This document shows, piece after piece, positions 38,658-47,738 of a stretch of DNA of 64,000 nt. Made by a program: the position numbers and the translations under genes. The notes under the pieces are model-generated. The model saw nothing but the letters and a program-made list of their open reading frames with translations. It searched no databases and was not told where the DNA came from. Every line of letters starts with the position of its first letter. Position 1 is the first letter of the stretch. The stretch comes from Corynebacterium afermentans subsp. lipophilum (GTDB lineage Bacteria; Actinomycetota; Actinomycetes; Mycobacteriales; Mycobacteriaceae): contig NZ_CP046530.1 of NCBI RefSeq assembly GCF_030408375.1, positions 2,046,001 through 2,110,000 of the forward strand, read 5' to 3'.

Positions 38658-39316
38658 TCACGGTTGCGCTTGTGGACGACCAACCGCTCGTGCGCGCTGG
38701 GTTTTCCATGCTGGTTGGCTCGCAGGGCGACATGGAGGTGGCGTGGCAGGCCGGCGACGGCGATGAGGTGCCGGGCCGAGAGGCCGCGGACGTGGTGCTC
38801 ATGGACATCCGTATGCCCAGCGTCGGTGGCATCGAAGCCACCCGTGCGCTGCTTGCGGAGCACCCCGACACCCGGGTCATCATGCTCACCACTTTCGACG
38901 ACCAGGAGCTGGTGCTCGACGCGCTCGATGCCGGCGCCTCCGGCTTCCTGCTCAAGGACGCCGACCCCGACGAGCTGCTCAGCGCGATCCGCGCCGTCGA
39001 CGGCGGCGACGCGGTGCTCGCGCCGAAGGTGACCCGCCACGTCATCGGCGCGGCGCAGGCCCCGGAGCATCAGGAGGCGGCACGCAACGAGGCGATGCTC
39101 GAGCGCCTTACCCCGCGCGAGGTGGAGGTCCTTCGCTTGGTGGCGCTCGGCTACTCAAACGAGGAGATCGCCGAGGCCGAGACACTCTCCCCCGCGACGG
39201 TGAAGACGCACGTGCACCGCATTCTGTTCAAGACTGACTCCCGCGACCGCGTCCACGCCGTCCTCTTCGCGTTCCGCGCGGGCCTGGTGGGCACCGGCGA
39301 GTTGCTGGGCCACTAG
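38654..39316 (+). CDS. LuxR-type response regulator
   Basis: A 220-residue regulator. The receiver domain has VALVDDQPLVRAGF, the phosphorylated Asp in VVLMDIRMPS and Lys in FLLKDADP; the C-terminal NarL/LuxR helix-turn-helix reads LTPREVEVLRLVALGYSNEEIAEA. The ATG overlaps the kinase stop. A perfect 22-bp palindrome starts 2 bp after its stop codon and is the obvious binding-site candidate for controlling the downstream ABC transporter genes. Confidence 0.93.
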   Translation: MITVALVDDQPLVRAGFSMLVGSQGDMEVAWQAGDGDEVPGREAADVVLMDIRMPSVGGIEATRALLAEHPDTRVIMLTTFDDQELVLDALDAGASGFLLKDADPDELLSAIRAVDGGDAVLAPKVTRHVIGAAQAPEHQEAARNEAMLERLTPREVEVLRLVALGYSNEEIAEAETLSPATVKTHVHRILFKTDSRDRVHAVLFAFRAGLVGTGELLGH

Positions 39317-39318
39317 CC

Positions 39319-39340
39319 GTGTACACCCCAGGGTGTACAC
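39319..39340. promoter_or_regulatory. Perfect 22-bp palindrome upstream of the ABC transporter genes
   Basis: GTGTACACCC and GGGTGTACAC are separated by CA. A further ACACCC half-unit follows at about 39350. The site lies 58 bp before the ABC ATPase start, in the only spacer of the operon, and is a likely operator of the adjacent regulator. Confidence 0.75.
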
Positions 39341-39398
39341 GCCGATTTACACCCGCGGGCGGACGATTTCACCCGCGCCACGCGCGATTGTGGGAACC

Positions 39399-40250
39399 AT
39401 GATCGAAGTTCACAACCTGACCAAACGATATTCAAGCTCCACCGCCGTCAACGCGCTGTCGTTCACCGCGCCGGACGGCGACGTCACAGGCTTCTTGGGC
39501 CCGAACGGCTCCGGCAAGTCCACGACCATGCGCATGATCGTCGGGCTAGAAACCCCAGACGAGGGCGAGGCGCTTATCGACGGCTCCACTTTCCGATCCC
39601 TCGACCAGCCCGCACGCGCCGTCGGGGCACTGCTCAACCCGGAATGGATCGCCCCACACATGACTGGGCGCGGCCACCTGAAGATGGTCGCCGACTACGC
39701 CGGCGTGCCGGAATCCCGCGCCGACGAAGCGCTCGAGGCGTTCGGGCTCGCGGAGGCGGCAAAACGGGAAGTGAAAAACTACTCCCTCGGCATGCGACAG
39801 CGCCTCGGCGTGGCCAGCGCGCTGATCGCGGACCCATCCAACGTCATCCTGGACGAGCCGGTCAACGGCCTCGACCCGCAGGGCGTGGCCTGGATGCGGG
39901 GGCGCATCCGCGAGATGGCCGCCGAGGGTCGTGCGGTAGTCGTCTCTTCGCACCTGATGAGCGAGATGCAGCTCACTGCGGACCGCCTTGTGGTGATCAA
40001 CCGCGGCCGCCTCGCCGGTGAGGGCCCGCTCGAGGACTTCCTGGGCTCCAACCGGGTTGAGGCGACCTGCAGCGACCCGGCGCGGCTGGCTGAGGCCGTC
40101 GGCGGCCAGGTCATCGGCGACTCCGTTGTCGTCGACGACGCCACCGCCCGAGACGTCGGCGAGGCCGCCCAGCGCGCCGGGGTGACGGTGTACTCCCTCC
40201 AGGAATCCCGCCGAAGCCTCGAAGAAGTGTTCCTGGAGTCGACGAAATAG
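39399..40250 (+). CDS. ABC transporter ATP-binding protein
   Basis: A 283-residue ATPase. Walker A is GPNGSGKSTTMR, the Q-loop follows, the signature is YSLGMRQRLG (an SLGMRQ form), Walker B NVILDEPVNGLD and the switch SSHLMSEM. The form matches the bacitracin/multidrug-type exporters (BcrA-like) that often sit behind two-component systems. The start MIEVHNLTKRY was chosen over one 22 codons earlier because the extra sequence overlaps the palindrome. A motif copy at 39572 encodes LIDG. The permease follows after 17 bp. Confidence 0.92.
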   Translation: MIEVHNLTKRYSSSTAVNALSFTAPDGDVTGFLGPNGSGKSTTMRMIVGLETPDEGEALIDGSTFRSLDQPARAVGALLNPEWIAPHMTGRGHLKMVADYAGVPESRADEALEAFGLAEAAKREVKNYSLGMRQRLGVASALIADPSNVILDEPVNGLDPQGVAWMRGRIREMAAEGRAVVVSSHLMSEMQLTADRLVVINRGRLAGEGPLEDFLGSNRVEATCSDPARLAEAVGGQVIGDSVVVDDATARDVGEAAQRAGVTVYSLQESRRSLEEVFLESTK

Positions 40251-40267
40251 GACGTAGGAGGTTTTCC

Positions 40268-40963
40268 ATGCACACACTGAAAGCAACGCTTCGGGAAGTC
40301 TTTTCCCGCCCCGCGACGCGCATCCTGCTCGCGTTTGTCGCGGCCGCCCTCATTCTCGGGCCCATGGCCGTCGCGATGCTCCTCGGCCCCAACGGTACAA
40401 GCACCGCAGACCCTGCAATGCTGCTCATCCCGGCCGCTTTGATGCTCCCTGTGGCGTTCGCCGCGGGCGCTTTCCCCGCCGGCAGCGCGCACTCGCGCGG
40501 CACGATCGGCTACGCCTACCTCGCGTCGAACCACCGCGGTTGGGAGCTCGCATGTCGCGTCGGAATCGCAGCTCTCGCCTGCATACTGACGGCATTTGCC
40601 GCCTCGGCGATCGGGCTCGGCGGCGCGCACGTGTTTGTCGACAGCGTCGCTCTGGAAGGCGCCGACAGCGCAGATATGGTGCGCGGCCAGGCCGAGCTGT
40701 GGATCGCGTACCCGCTCCTCGCGGCCCTGACAGCCGTACTGCTCGGTTCGGGCACCGCGTCCTTCTTCGTCTGGGTCGTAGAGTCGCTCATTGTGGAGAC
40801 TGCCCTCGGCGCGATCAACCAGCCGTGGGCCGCGGCCCTGGAGAAGCTCCTGCCGGGCGGCGCGGCCGGGAACGGCACGGCCGGCGTGGTCACTCTTGCG
40901 GTCTGGGTCGCGGTCCTTGCCGCCGCCGCGTACGCTGCCGTGCAGCGGAGGGCAGTGAAGTGA
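40268..40963 (+). CDS. ABC transporter permease subunit
   Basis: A 231-residue protein with six hydrophobic helices and the N-terminal MHTLKATLREVFSRPATR typical of BcrB/ABC-2 permeases. With the ATPase at 39399 it should form an exporter, probably for antimicrobial peptides or lipids, judged only from context. GTAGGAGG lies 8 nt before the ATG. Its stop overlaps the GTG start of the DUF418 gene. Confidence 0.85.
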   Translation: MHTLKATLREVFSRPATRILLAFVAAALILGPMAVAMLLGPNGTSTADPAMLLIPAALMLPVAFAAGAFPAGSAHSRGTIGYAYLASNHRGWELACRVGIAALACILTAFAASAIGLGGAHVFVDSVALEGADSADMVRGQAELWIAYPLLAALTAVLLGSGTASFFVWVVESLIVETALGAINQPWAAALEKLLPGGAAGNGTAGVVTLAVWVAVLAAAAYAAVQRRAVK

Positions 40964-42198
40964 CCGCGACAGGGACCACAACACACACCGGTGAGCGCAC
41001 TGCGGCCCGCCAGCGGTTCGTGGCCCCCGACCTCGCCCGCGGGTTCGCTCTCGTCGGCATCGCGATGGCCAACATGGTCACTGACTGGGACCCTGCCGAG
41101 GGCGCCGACCACGCGGCGGGCCTCGGCGGCTACAACGGTGACGGCACCGTGTTGGAGAAGCTGCTCGTCTTCTTCGAGACGCTCTTCGTGCACGTGCGCG
41201 GTTTGCCCATGTTTGCCACCCTGCTCGGTGTTGGCGTCGGCATGATCTTTGTCAGCCTCGAGCGGCGCGGCTACCCGCTGCGCGCCCGGCGCATGGTGCT
41301 CGCGCGCCGCTACGGGTTCCTGTTTCTGTTCGGTCTGGTGCATAAGACGCTGTTTTTCACCAACGACATCATGACGGCCTACGGCATCGCGGCACTCATC
41401 CTGTGCTTGTTCATCGGGTGGAGCGACAAGGCCCTCTACGCCCTCGCAGGTGCTGCGTTCGCCCTGAACGCGGTACTTCGGGCACCTGGCGTATTCGCCG
41501 CGTTTTCGTCGACAGCGGAACCAATAGACGGCAGCCCCGCGCGCATCGTCGACCTCAGCGACCGCATAGCCGCGGGCCTGACCAACTTCTGGGTGTACCC
41601 GGCAATGGGCGTGATCGAGATGCTCGCCTTCTTCCCGCTTGTCGTGGTCGGGTTCGTCTGGGGCCGCCGCGGTATCTTCGGCGACGTCGACGGCAACTCC
41701 CGGATGCTCCGCGGGTGGGCGATTCTTGCAGCCGTAGTTATCGCGGCCGTCGGCATCCCGTGGGGCTGCGCGGAAATCGGCGCGCTCGAACCCAGGTGGG
41801 CTACAGGGCTCAATGCCACCAACGAGCTCGTCGGCATGCTCACCGGCCCCGGCATCCTCGCTGCCATCTCCCTCGCGTGCCGGCCGTTGCAATCGCGTAT
41901 CAACGCCTCCGGCTCCCTCCCGCACCTAGCCCAACCGCTCGTGGCGCTGGGGAAACGTTCCATGAGCGGCTACCTTGCGCAAACGATCCTCTTCATCCTG
42001 ACAACCCAGCCCGCGTTCTGGTGGGCGACCCGCGACGCAGCAATCTCCGGAAAGCTTGGCTGGGCGGTGCTTATCTGGCTGGCCACGGTAGCTGGTGCGT
42101 GGGCACTTGAGAGGGCTGGCAGGCCGGGGCCGTTCGAATGGCTGCACCGTCGCCTGTCGTACGGCAAAAACGGCCTCCCTGAGCACTACAACGGTTAG
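40960..42198 (+). CDS. DUF418 membrane protein
   Basis: A 412-residue membrane protein with about ten helices. The N-terminal RFVAPDLARGFALVGIAMANM and the C-terminal block LGKRSMSGYLAQTIL are hallmarks of DUF418 proteins, whose function is unknown but which are often found with peptide-resistance or envelope genes. GTG start overlapping the permease stop (GTGA) indicates translation coupling, so it is probably the last member of the kinase-regulator-exporter operon. Confidence 0.85.
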   Translation: MTATGTTTHTGERTAARQRFVAPDLARGFALVGIAMANMVTDWDPAEGADHAAGLGGYNGDGTVLEKLLVFFETLFVHVRGLPMFATLLGVGVGMIFVSLERRGYPLRARRMVLARRYGFLFLFGLVHKTLFFTNDIMTAYGIAALILCLFIGWSDKALYALAGAAFALNAVLRAPGVFAAFSSTAEPIDGSPARIVDLSDRIAAGLTNFWVYPAMGVIEMLAFFPLVVVGFVWGRRGIFGDVDGNSRMLRGWAILAAVVIAAVGIPWGCAEIGALEPRWATGLNATNELVGMLTGPGILAAISLACRPLQSRINASGSLPHLAQPLVALGKRSMSGYLAQTILFILTTQPAFWWATRDAAISGKLGWAVLIWLATVAGAWALERAGRPGPFEWLHRRLSYGKNGLPEHYNG

Positions 42199-42302
42199 GC
42201 GCCCGGGCAGACGCGCCCGGACGGCACCGTGCCCACGCTCGAGCCGTGTGCGATGCGACAGAAGTCTAGGATTGCCCCGGGCAACGAGAAGAAGGGGCAT
42301 AC

Positions 42303-44009
42303 GTGGATCTCATCCGTCTTACCGCGCGCTTCGGCAAACCCTACGCCGGCAAGATCGCGCTGGTCATCGCGCTGCAGCTGGTCACCACCCTGGCCACGCT
42401 GTACTTGCCGGACTTGAACGCGGACATCATCAACAACGGCGTCGCCCAGGCGGACGTGCCGTACATCTGGCGCACCGGCCGCACCATGCTGGTGGTGGCG
42501 CTGGTGCAGGTCGCGGCGGCGATCGCGGCGGTGTGGTTCGCCTCCCAAGTGGCCATGGACACCGGCCGCGACATCAGGGCCGCCGTGTACAACCGGGTGT
42601 CCGATTTCGACAGCGAGGACATGGCCCGCTTCGGCGCCGCCACGATGGTCACGCGCGGCACGAACGACGTCCAGCAGGTGCAGATGACGTTCCTGCTGTT
42701 CATGAACTTCATGGTCGCAGCACCCATCATGGCCATCGGCGGCATCATCATGGCGCTGCGCCAGGACGCGGGCATGTCGTGGCTGGTGGTCGCGGCGGTC
42801 ATCGTCCTGGCCGTCGTGGTGGGCATCACCGCGGCGATCCTGATGCCGCTGTTCAAGCGCATGCAGAAGAGGCTCGACGCGATCAACGGTCTGTTGCGCG
42901 AGCAGATCGCGGGTATCCGCGTGGTGCGCGCGTTCGGCCGCGAGGACTACGAGGCCGAACGGTTCACCGAAGCGAACCACGACATCACCAGGCTGAGCCT
43001 GAACATCGGCAGGGTGTTCGTGACCATGTTCCCGGTGATCATGCTCATTCTGAACCTCGCCACGGCCGCGGTGCTCTGGTTCGGCGGTCACCGCGTGGAC
43101 GAGGGCCTGGTGGAGGTCGGCTCACTCACCGCGTTCATGCAGTACCTGATGCAGATCCTCATGGCGGTGATGATGGGCGTGTTCATGCTGATGATGCTGC
43201 CGCGCGCGATTGTTTGCGCGGATCGCATCGAGGAGGTGCTCGGGCATGAGGTGAAGGCGTCGGTGGCCGAAGGGGCGTCGATAGGCAAAGGCAACGTGCG
43301 CTTCGAGGATGTCTCCTACACCTACCCGGGCGCGGAAAAGCCGGTGCTGGAGGGCATTTCGTTCGAGGCCCGCCCGGGGACCACGACCGCGATCATCGGC
43401 TCGACGGGCAGCGGCAAGACCACGCTCGCCGGTCTGCTGCCCAGGCTGTACTCCCCGACTTCAGGACAGGTGCTTATCGACGGCCATCCGGTCACCCGCA
43501 TCCCGCGCCAGGAACTGGTCAAGGCCGTCGCGATGGTGCCGCAGAAGCCGTGGCTGTTCTCCGGCACGGTGGCGTCAAACCTGCGCATGGGCAACCCGGA
43601 CGCCACAGATGACGAGCTGTGGGCGGCGCTGCGGACCGCGCAGGCAGAATTCGTGGACGATTTGAACATGCCGATCTCCCAGGGCGGCACCAACGTCTCC
43701 GGTGGGCAGCGCCAGCGCCTGTGCATCGCGCGGATGTTTGTGGCGGATCCGAAGGTGTACGTCTTCGACGACTCGTTTAGCGCGCTGGACGCGACCACCG
43801 AGGCGAACCTGAACGCGGCGATGCGCGAGATCGTGCAGGAGCGCACCGTGATCGTGGTGGCGCAGAAAGTGTCCTCGATCAGGCACGCAGACCAGATTCT
43901 GGTGCTGGAGGCCGGGCGCATCGTCGCGCGCGGCACCCACGACGAGCTGCTGGAGACCAGCGAAACGTACCGGGAGATCGCGGCGAGTCAGGCGGAGGTG
44001 GACGCATGA
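42303..44009 (+). CDS. Heterodimeric ABC exporter, subunit with degenerate catalytic residues
   Basis: A 568-residue half-transporter: six membrane helices (to ~300) and one ATPase domain. Walker A is STGSGKTTLAG and the signature VSGGQRQRL is intact, but Walker B reads YVFDDSFSALD (Asp instead of catalytic Glu) and the switch is VVAQKVSS (Gln instead of His). Such residues mark the partner with the inactive Walker site in heterodimeric exporters. GTG start with AGAAGAAGGGG upstream. Its stop overlaps the next gene's start (ATGA). It carries two motif copies (43277, 43472). Confidence 0.92.
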   Translation: MDLIRLTARFGKPYAGKIALVIALQLVTTLATLYLPDLNADIINNGVAQADVPYIWRTGRTMLVVALVQVAAAIAAVWFASQVAMDTGRDIRAAVYNRVSDFDSEDMARFGAATMVTRGTNDVQQVQMTFLLFMNFMVAAPIMAIGGIIMALRQDAGMSWLVVAAVIVLAVVVGITAAILMPLFKRMQKRLDAINGLLREQIAGIRVVRAFGREDYEAERFTEANHDITRLSLNIGRVFVTMFPVIMLILNLATAAVLWFGGHRVDEGLVEVGSLTAFMQYLMQILMAVMMGVFMLMMLPRAIVCADRIEEVLGHEVKASVAEGASIGKGNVRFEDVSYTYPGAEKPVLEGISFEARPGTTTAIIGSTGSGKTTLAGLLPRLYSPTSGQVLIDGHPVTRIPRQELVKAVAMVPQKPWLFSGTVASNLRMGNPDATDDELWAALRTAQAEFVDDLNMPISQGGTNVSGGQRQRLCIARMFVADPKVYVFDDSFSALDATTEANLNAAMREIVQERTVIVVAQKVSSIRHADQILVLEAGRIVARGTHDELLETSETYREIAASQAEVDA

Positions 44010-45958
44010 GCAACCAGCACGAATCCGGGCTGACAGACGACCAGCTCGCCGAGTACGAAGAGAAGATGGCCGGCGACGACTACTCCAACAAGGCGCCGCG
44101 CAAGGCCAAGCAGTTCTGGCCGTCCGCGAAGCGCCTGCTGGGGTTGCTCGCCCCGTACAAGCTGGCGCTGACGGCGGTGTTTGTCATGAACGCCGTGTCG
44201 GTGGTGCTGGCCGTGTACGCCCCGCGCGTGATGGGCCGGGCCATGGACGTGATCTTCTCCGGCGTGATGTCCAAGCACATGCCGCCGGGCACCACCAAGG
44301 AGCAGGCGGTGGAGGGGCTACGCGCCGCGGGCCAGGACCGCTTCGCTGACATGGCCTCGGCGATGGAGCTGACTCCCGGTAGCGGCATCGACTTCGACCG
44401 GCTTGGCAAGCTCATCGTTGCGGTCCTGGTGCTCTACTTCGCGGCGTCGCTGCTGATGTGGGCGCAGGGCGCGATTTTGAACAAGCTGACCATGCGCGCG
44501 GTGTTCAACCTGCGCGAGCGGGTGGAGGCGAAGATCAACGCCCTGCCGCTGCGCTACTTTGACACCCGCCAGCGCGGCGACGTGATGAGCCGCACCACCA
44601 ACGACGTGGACAACGTGCAGCAGGCCCTGCAGCAGTCCCTGTCCTCGCTGTTCAACGCGATCCTGACGGTGGTGGGCATCCTGGTGATGATGTTCGCCAT
44701 CTCCTGGCAGCTGGCCCTGGTGGCGCTGCTGGCCATCCCGCTGACCGGCCTGGTCATGGGTTTGGTGGGCACGCGCAGTCAGAAACAGTTCACCACCCAG
44801 TGGAAGGCCACGGGCGACGTCAACGGGCACGTGGAGGAATCCTTCTCCGGCCACGACGTGGCCGTCATCTTCGGCCGCACCGACGAGCTGCGCCGCACCT
44901 TCGACGAGCGCAACAACGAGCTCGCGGGCGCGGCACAGAAGGCGCAGTTTTTGGCCAACTCGATGCACCCGACCATGCAGTTCATCTCGTACCTGTCGTA
45001 CGTGGCCATCGCGGTGCTCGGCGGGGTGAAGGTCGCTTCGGGCAAGCTCACGCTCGGCGACGCCACCGCGTTCATCCAGTACTCCCGCCAGTTCAACCAG
45101 CCGCTCGGCGAGATCGCCGGCATGATGCAGATGCTCCAATCCGGTGTGGCTTCCGCGGAGCGAGTCTTCGAGCTTCTCGACGCTGAAGTAGAACCCGCAG
45201 ACAGCACCAAGGCCCGCATGGACGGCCGCGCCGAGGGCCTGGTGGAGTTCCGCGACGTGTCATTCTCCTACACCGATGAGCCCCTTATCCGTGATTTGCA
45301 CCTGCGGGTGGAGCCGGGGCAGACCGCCGCGATCGTCGGCCCCACCGGCGCCGGCAAGACCACGCTGGTGAACCTGATCATGCGCTTCTACGACGTCGAT
45401 TCCGGCGCGATCACCCTCGACGGCACGGACATCCGGGAGTACTCCCGCGAGGACCTGCGCGGCCAGATCGGCATGGTGCTGCAAGACGCGGTGCTGTTCA
45501 AGGGCACGATCATGGACAACATCCGCTACGGGCGCTTGGACGCCACCGACGAGGAGGTCATCGAGGCGGCGAAGGCCACCTACGTGGACCGCTTCGTGCG
45601 CTCGCTGCCGGACGGCTACGACACGGAAGTCGACCAGGACGGCGGATCCGTCTCCGCTGGCGAGCGCCAGCTGATCACGATTGCGCGCGCGTTCCTGTCG
45701 CAGCCGGCGCTTCTGATCCTGGACGAGGCGACCTCGTCGGTGGACACCCGCACCGAGGTCATGGTGCAGCAGGCCATGCACGCGCTGCGGTCCAACCGCA
45801 CCTCGTTTGTCATCGCGCACCGCCTGTCCACCATCCGGGATGCGGACGTGATCGTGGTGATGGAAGACGGACGCATAGTGGAGCAAGGTTCGCATGCGGA
45901 GCTCGTCGCAAAGCAAGGTGCGTACTGGCGCCTGCACCAATCCCAGTTCAGCGAGTAA
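44006..45958 (+). CDS. Heterodimeric ABC exporter, subunit with intact catalytic residues
   Basis: A 650-residue half-transporter with an acidic N-terminal extension (~45 residues), six helices and an ATPase domain. Walker A is GPTGAGKTTLVN, Walker B LLILDEATSSVD with catalytic Glu, switch VIAHRLST with His, but the signature is VSAGERQL instead of SGGQ. Thus one composite ATP site (this Walker pair with the partner's signature) is complete and the other is degenerate, as in TM287/288-type multidrug exporters. Substrate unknown; an extended extracellular-type loop (residues 90-130) is unusual. Confidence 0.92.
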   Translation: MSNQHESGLTDDQLAEYEEKMAGDDYSNKAPRKAKQFWPSAKRLLGLLAPYKLALTAVFVMNAVSVVLAVYAPRVMGRAMDVIFSGVMSKHMPPGTTKEQAVEGLRAAGQDRFADMASAMELTPGSGIDFDRLGKLIVAVLVLYFAASLLMWAQGAILNKLTMRAVFNLRERVEAKINALPLRYFDTRQRGDVMSRTTNDVDNVQQALQQSLSSLFNAILTVVGILVMMFAISWQLALVALLAIPLTGLVMGLVGTRSQKQFTTQWKATGDVNGHVEESFSGHDVAVIFGRTDELRRTFDERNNELAGAAQKAQFLANSMHPTMQFISYLSYVAIAVLGGVKVASGKLTLGDATAFIQYSRQFNQPLGEIAGMMQMLQSGVASAERVFELLDAEVEPADSTKARMDGRAEGLVEFRDVSFSYTDEPLIRDLHLRVEPGQTAAIVGPTGAGKTTLVNLIMRFYDVDSGAITLDGTDIREYSREDLRGQIGMVLQDAVLFKGTIMDNIRYGRLDATDEEVIEAAKATYVDRFVRSLPDGYDTEVDQDGGSVSAGERQLITIARAFLSQPALLILDEATSSVDTRTEVMVQQAMHALRSNRTSFVIAHRLSTIRDADVIVVMEDGRIVEQGSHAELVAKQGAYWRLHQSQFSE

Positions 45959-45976
45959 CCCACAGCAAATTCACAC

Positions 45977-46005
45977 GTTTCCCAAATGTTCACCTTGCGG
46001 ACACC
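45977..46005 (+). promoter_or_regulatory. PHO-box-like direct repeats upstream of nptA
   Basis: GTTTCCC, GTTCACC and GGACACC start at 45977, 45988 and 45999, exactly 11 bp apart, resembling the actinobacterial PhoP direct-repeat box GTTCACC-N4. They lie 66-94 bp before the nptA start, which predicts phosphate control. Confidence 0.55.
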
Positions 46006-46070
46006 GTTCTATTAACGCGGCGGCCATACGCTGGCGGGCGAACCTATGTCAGCTGACTGATTGGGAAACC

Positions 46071-47354
46071 ATGAAACGTGAAGAAACCGGCGGATCCTCC
46101 GTCGTCACGGCCGACAACACCGGCCGCACCGAAGAAGACGAGAACAAAAACCTCGAGGACCTCGACGTCGACGACGACAGCGAGCGCAAGGACCCGCTCG
46201 GCTTCCTCCCGCTCGACGGCAAGGCCAAGGAGATCGCCAACTGGATCGCCGTGATCATCGGCATCTGGATCCTACTCAACGGCGTGGGCATGATCGGCGA
46301 CGGCTTCAAGGGCATCGCCGGCGACCGCGCCGAGGAGCTGTTCTCCTTCGCCGAGAACCCGTTTGTGGGCCTGGCCATCGGCATCGTGGCCACCGCGATC
46401 ATTCAGTCCTCCTCCACCACCACCTCGATCGTGGTGGGCATGATCGCCGGCGGCCTGCCGCTGAACATCGCGATTCCGATGCTTTTCGGCGCGAACATGG
46501 GCACCTCCGTGACCTCCACCCTGGTGGCGCTTGGTCTGGCAGGTAACAAGAAGCAGTTCCAGCAGGGCTTCTCCATGGCCACCGTGCACGACTTCTTCAA
46601 CCTGATCGCCATCCTGATCTTCTTCCCGCTGGAGATGATCACCGGTTTCTTGGGTAAGACCGCGACGGCGATTGCGCCGTCGCTGTCCGGCTCCGGCGAG
46701 GGCGTGGTCTCCGGCATCTTCGAGTCCATCGGCGACTTCATCGACATGATCACCGAGCCGCTGGTCGGCCTCGCCAGCAGCCTGGTCGAGCCGCTGGGCG
46801 ACGTCTGGGGCGGCGTGGTCCTGGCCGTGCTGGGCATCGCGCTGATCCTGTTTTCCATCCAGTTCATCGGCAACATCCTCAACGCGCTGCTGGTGGGCAA
46901 GGCCCAGGACATCCTCTACGCGGCCCTGGGCAAGAACGCGTTCATGGGCGTGCTTTCGGGTGCCGCCATCACCACCCTGGTGCAGTCCTCCTCCACCACC
47001 ACCGCTCTGACCGTGCCGCTGGCCGCGTCCGGCAAATTCAAGGTGCGCACCCTGTTCCCGTTCGTGGTCGGCGCCAACATCGGCACCACCGTCACCGGCC
47101 TGATCGCCGCGTTCTCTGCCTCCGGCACCGAAGCTGAGGCCGCGATGGCGGGTGCCCTGGTACACACCCTGTTCAACACCTTCGCCGCGATCCTGATCCT
47201 GGGCGTCCCGTTCTTGCGCAAGCTCCCGCCGAAGGGCTCCGACTGGCTCGCAGCCATGGCAACGAAGAACAAGCTCTACGTCTTCGTGTGGATCGGCGGC
47301 GTGTTCTTCATCATCCCGATTCTGGCCGTGTTCATCTCCAACGCACTCTCCTAA
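46071..47354 (+). CDS. nptA: Na/Pi cotransporter family protein
   Basis: A 427-residue protein with an acidic cytosolic N-terminus (1-50) and about eight helices in two inverted repeats, each with the QSSS motif (IIQSSSTTTS and LVQSSSTTTA) that binds sodium and phosphate in NptA/SLC34 proteins. It imports phosphate with sodium. The ATG (MKREETGGSS) was chosen over a far upstream one inside the ABC gene. Phosphate control is suggested by the PHO-like repeats upstream; two more genes, including a PstS-like lipoprotein, follow within 13 bp. Confidence 0.9.
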   Translation: MKREETGGSSVVTADNTGRTEEDENKNLEDLDVDDDSERKDPLGFLPLDGKAKEIANWIAVIIGIWILLNGVGMIGDGFKGIAGDRAEELFSFAENPFVGLAIGIVATAIIQSSSTTTSIVVGMIAGGLPLNIAIPMLFGANMGTSVTSTLVALGLAGNKKQFQQGFSMATVHDFFNLIAILIFFPLEMITGFLGKTATAIAPSLSGSGEGVVSGIFESIGDFIDMITEPLVGLASSLVEPLGDVWGGVVLAVLGIALILFSIQFIGNILNALLVGKAQDILYAALGKNAFMGVLSGAAITTLVQSSSTTTALTVPLAASGKFKVRTLFPFVVGANIGTTVTGLIAAFSASGTEAEAAMAGALVHTLFNTFAAILILGVPFLRKLPPKGSDWLAAMATKNKLYVFVWIGGVFFIIPILAVFISNALS

Positions 47355-47366
47355 GGAGCCTCCAAA

Positions 47367-47738
47367 ATGACTACTCCCGAGAACCCGACCAACACTGAAA
47401 ACACCCCGGGCGAGACCCCCGACCTGACCCCGCTGGCGCAGGACCTGATTAACCGCGAAGCCCCCGATGCCGAGCTGCACGCACTACTGCGCGAGCTGGA
47501 GGAGACCGCAGACGAGCTGCGAAGCGAGCTCGAGGCCCGCCTGGGCAACCGCGACAAGCTGGAGGGCGAACAGGCCCGCGCCCACCGCAAGATCAACCCC
47601 AACGTCACCCCGGAACAGGAGGAAGAGCTGAAGCACTTCCCCGAGTACTGGGCAAACTCCAAGGGCTCCTGGAGCAACCTGTTCAAGCTGCTGCGCGAGC
47701 TGCGCAACGAGATGCGGGAAGGCAAGGGTAATGCGTAA
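47367..47738 (+). CDS. Acidic coiled-coil protein of the nptA operon
   Basis: A 123-residue soluble protein that I do not recognise. A Pro/Thr/Glu-rich disordered N-terminus precedes a coiled coil (ELHALLRELEETADELRSELEARL in pieces) and a basic helix (LFKLLRELRNEMREG). It sits 12 bp after nptA, and its stop lies 8 bp beyond the start of the PstS-like gene, so it is co-translated with both and may help phosphate uptake or its control. Confidence 0.75.
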   Translation: MTTPENPTNTENTPGETPDLTPLAQDLINREAPDAELHALLRELEETADELRSELEARLGNRDKLEGEQARAHRKINPNVTPEQEEELKHFPEYWANSKGSWSNLFKLLRELRNEMREGKGNA

